Source: Planktothrix serta PCC 8927
GTDB lineage: Bacteria; Cyanobacteriota; Cyanobacteriia; Cyanobacteriales; Microcoleaceae
Assembly: GCF_900010725.2 (NCBI RefSeq)
Contig: NZ_LR734869.1
Span: 216,321-280,320, forward strand
DNA: 64,000 bases
Reading direction: 5' to 3'
Part shown: piece after piece, positions 62,801-64,000 of the stretch
Numbering within the stretch: the stretch's first letter is position 1
Layout: every line of letters begins with the position of its first letter
Notes under the pieces: model-generated
Seen by the model: only the letters and a program-made list of their open reading frames with translations
Told to the model about the DNA's origin: nothing
The model's database searches: none
Made by a program: the position numbers and the translations under genes

Positions 62801-63268
62801 TTAATTAATGCCTAACTTAGAACCCCAGTTAAAATCATCCTGACCGACATTAAATAAAGTAGCAATCCGATCGCCTTTTTCTGTATAAATTAATTCAATT
62901 TGTAAATAACTTTCCGGTTTATAGGGTAAACGATCGGCCCATTCAATCGCAACAATTCCCGGTTCTACTTCAACTCCTTCCCAATATTGCTCTAAATTTA
63001 GATCTTCAATTTCTGAGGTTTCTAAACGGTATAAATCTAAATGATAGAGGGGAATTCTGCCCTGGGTGTATTCATTAATCAAGGTAAATGTAGGGCTTTC
63101 AATGGATTCAAAAATACCTAATCCTTCTCCTAATCCTTGGACAAAAGTTGTTTTTCCCGCTCCTAAATTTCCTTCTAATAATAGAATACTATTGGGCGGG
63201 AGCGATCGCCCTAACTTTTTTCCTAATTCACGGGTTACTTCAGGGTTGGGGAGATGGAATTGAGTCAT
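62801..63268 (-). CDS. tsaE: tRNA t6A modification ATPase TsaE
   Basis: 155 residues. P-loop LLEGNLGAGKTTFVQGLGEG, then SPTFTLINEYTQG, HLDLYRLET and VAIEWADRLP. It is the ATPase partner of TsaB/TsaD in making threonylcarbamoyl-A37 of ANN-reading tRNAs. It precedes no other tsa gene here. Confidence 0.95.
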   Translation of the reverse strand: MTQFHLPNPEVTRELGKKLGRSLPPNSILLLEGNLGAGKTTFVQGLGEGLGIFESIESPTFTLINEYTQGRIPLYHLDLYRLETSEIEDLNLEQYWEGVEVEPGIVAIEWADRLPYKPESYLQIELIYTEKGDRIATLFNVGQDDFNWGSKLGIN

Positions 63269-63295
63269 ATTTAGGGTTATAAATTTAGGAAGATT

Positions 63296-63364
63296 AAGCC
63301 CTGAAGGGCTTACTACATTGTAGTGAGTCCTTTAGGACTCTCTAAGCCCTGAAGGGCTTACTAC
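63296..63364. repeat. AAGCCCTGAAGGGCTTACTAC repeats
   Basis: Two copies of TAAGCCCTGAAGGGCTTACT (63296 and 63343 on), each a GCCCT/AGGGC hairpin, bracket a TAGTGAGTCCTTTAGGACTC variant. Located between tsaE and the YvcK-like gene. Confidence 0.8.
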
Positions 63365-63367
63365 GAG

Positions 63368-64000
63368 TTAGTTTTTGCCAAACCATCGTAACAGAACTTG
63401 GGCTAAACGATGGGGATTATGGCGTAAATATCCGGTCTTTTCATCAATATCCATAATATTACTCATGACAATTCTTCGACCTAATTGTTTAACAAGATCT
63501 CGATCTAAATTAACAGGATGAGAATCTTCTTGAGCATAACGAATTAAGGCTTGGGCTGGAGGGACTGTTCCTTGAAGTAACACCGCATCAAACAGTTGAT
63601 AACCGCAGGCTTTATCAATGGCTTTAATATGATCGGAAACACTATAATTGTCCGTTTCACCCGGTTGCGTCATAATATTACAAACATAAATCCGAGGAAC
63701 ATTTCGAGACGCGACAGCTTCAGCAATTTCTGGAACTAATAAATTAGGAATCACACTGGTATATAAACTCCCAGGGCCAATAATAATAAAATCTGCTTCT
63801 AAAATGGCTTGTACAGCTTTTGGGAGGGCGGGAGGATTAGGGGGAATACAACCAATGGTAACAATTTTTCCCTTAGCTTCAGTAATACTAGATTCCCCAT
63901 GAATGCGCCGACCATCGGCTAATTTTGCCCATAAATGCACATCTGTTAAAGTGGCGGGTAAGACTTGACCTCGAATGGCTAAAACTTTAGAACTTGCCGC
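63368..64000 (-). CDS. Gluconeogenesis factor YvcK/CofD-like protein, partial
   Basis: The frame runs past the window edge; about 210 C-terminal residues are visible. Motifs: [60 protein letters not shown]. This is the YvcK/CofD Rossmann-like family, which in other bacteria binds UDP-sugars and affects cell wall and carbon metabolism. The N-terminus is outside the window, so length and start are unknown. Confidence 0.9.
   Translation of the reverse strand, partial: AASSKVLAIRGQVLPATLTDVHLWAKLADGRRIHGESSITEAKGKIVTIGCIPPNPPALPKAVQAILEADFIIIGPGSLYTSVIPNLLVPEIAEAVASRNVPRIYVCNIMTQPGETDNYSVSDHIKAIDKACGYQLFDAVLLQGTVPPAQALIRYAQEDSHPVNLDRDLVKQLGRRIVMSNIMDIDEKTGYLRHNPHRLAQVLLRWFGKN

Overview
This window is chromosomal DNA of a cyanobacterium. 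Seen directly: an overlapping psbD-psbC pair, ycf4, ycf54, a cytochrome c6 gene, a Rubisco activase with a C-terminal RbcS-like domain, an SLH-plus-OprB iron-type porin, and many GCGATCGC (HIP1) octamers. The low G+C, the abundant palindromic and minisatellite repeats and the gene set suggest a filamentous, Oscillatoria/Planktothrix-like organism. That placement is inference.

Layout. 0.2-9.6 kb: a thioredoxin-like ferredoxin, a HEARO/omegaRNA followed by an IscB remnant, a Ycf29-type response regulator, a LabA-like NYN protein, leuA, a single-chain restriction-modification enzyme and a broken hicBA pair. 9.6-24 kb: ribBA, a HerA-like ATPase, decayed coding DNA, a group 2 sigma factor, cobO, recQ, two small hydrolase genes, hrcA, petJ and queC. 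24-35 kb: a membrane protein, DUF29, an orphan m5C methyltransferase, a ketoacyl synthase, a cyclophilin, ycf4, psbD/psbC, then a toxin-antitoxin scrapyard (VapBC-like pair, NB-ARC remnant, a truncated PIN gene fused to a truncated antitoxin). 35-45 kb: peptidoglycan-binding, M16, mnmA, SPOR-like, NAD(P)HX repair, M23, NUDIX, a tnpB-only transposon and folD. 45-51 kb: a peptide-export locus. 51-64 kb: prenyl synthase, DUF212, ycf54, pdxJ, a second stand-alone omegaRNA, Rubisco activase, a GH13 amylase, a porin preceded by a TnpB right-end relic, tsaE and a CofD/YvcK-like gene running off the edge.

The most notable system is at 45.5-51.2 kb. Four tandem small genes, three of them too short for a 60-codon ORF cut-off, encode peptides with a nearly invariant leader ending in EEVFVRGG and completely different 7-21 residue tails. 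They sit with a C39-peptidase ABC transporter and a HlyD-type adaptor. The simplest reading is a family of double-glycine peptides trimmed and exported by that machinery. No modifying enzyme is visible, so the products may be unmodified bacteriocins or signals.

A second theme is RNA-guided nuclease relatives in several states: one apparently intact TnpB with matching terminal hairpins, one TnpB C-terminal relic plus right end beside the porin start, and two HEARO/omegaRNA copies. One HEARO copy has only an IscB C-terminus and the other has no nuclease. Their helices differ by compensatory changes, which argues that both were maintained as RNAs after they diverged.

All family assignments come from reading motifs by eye; no database search was run.
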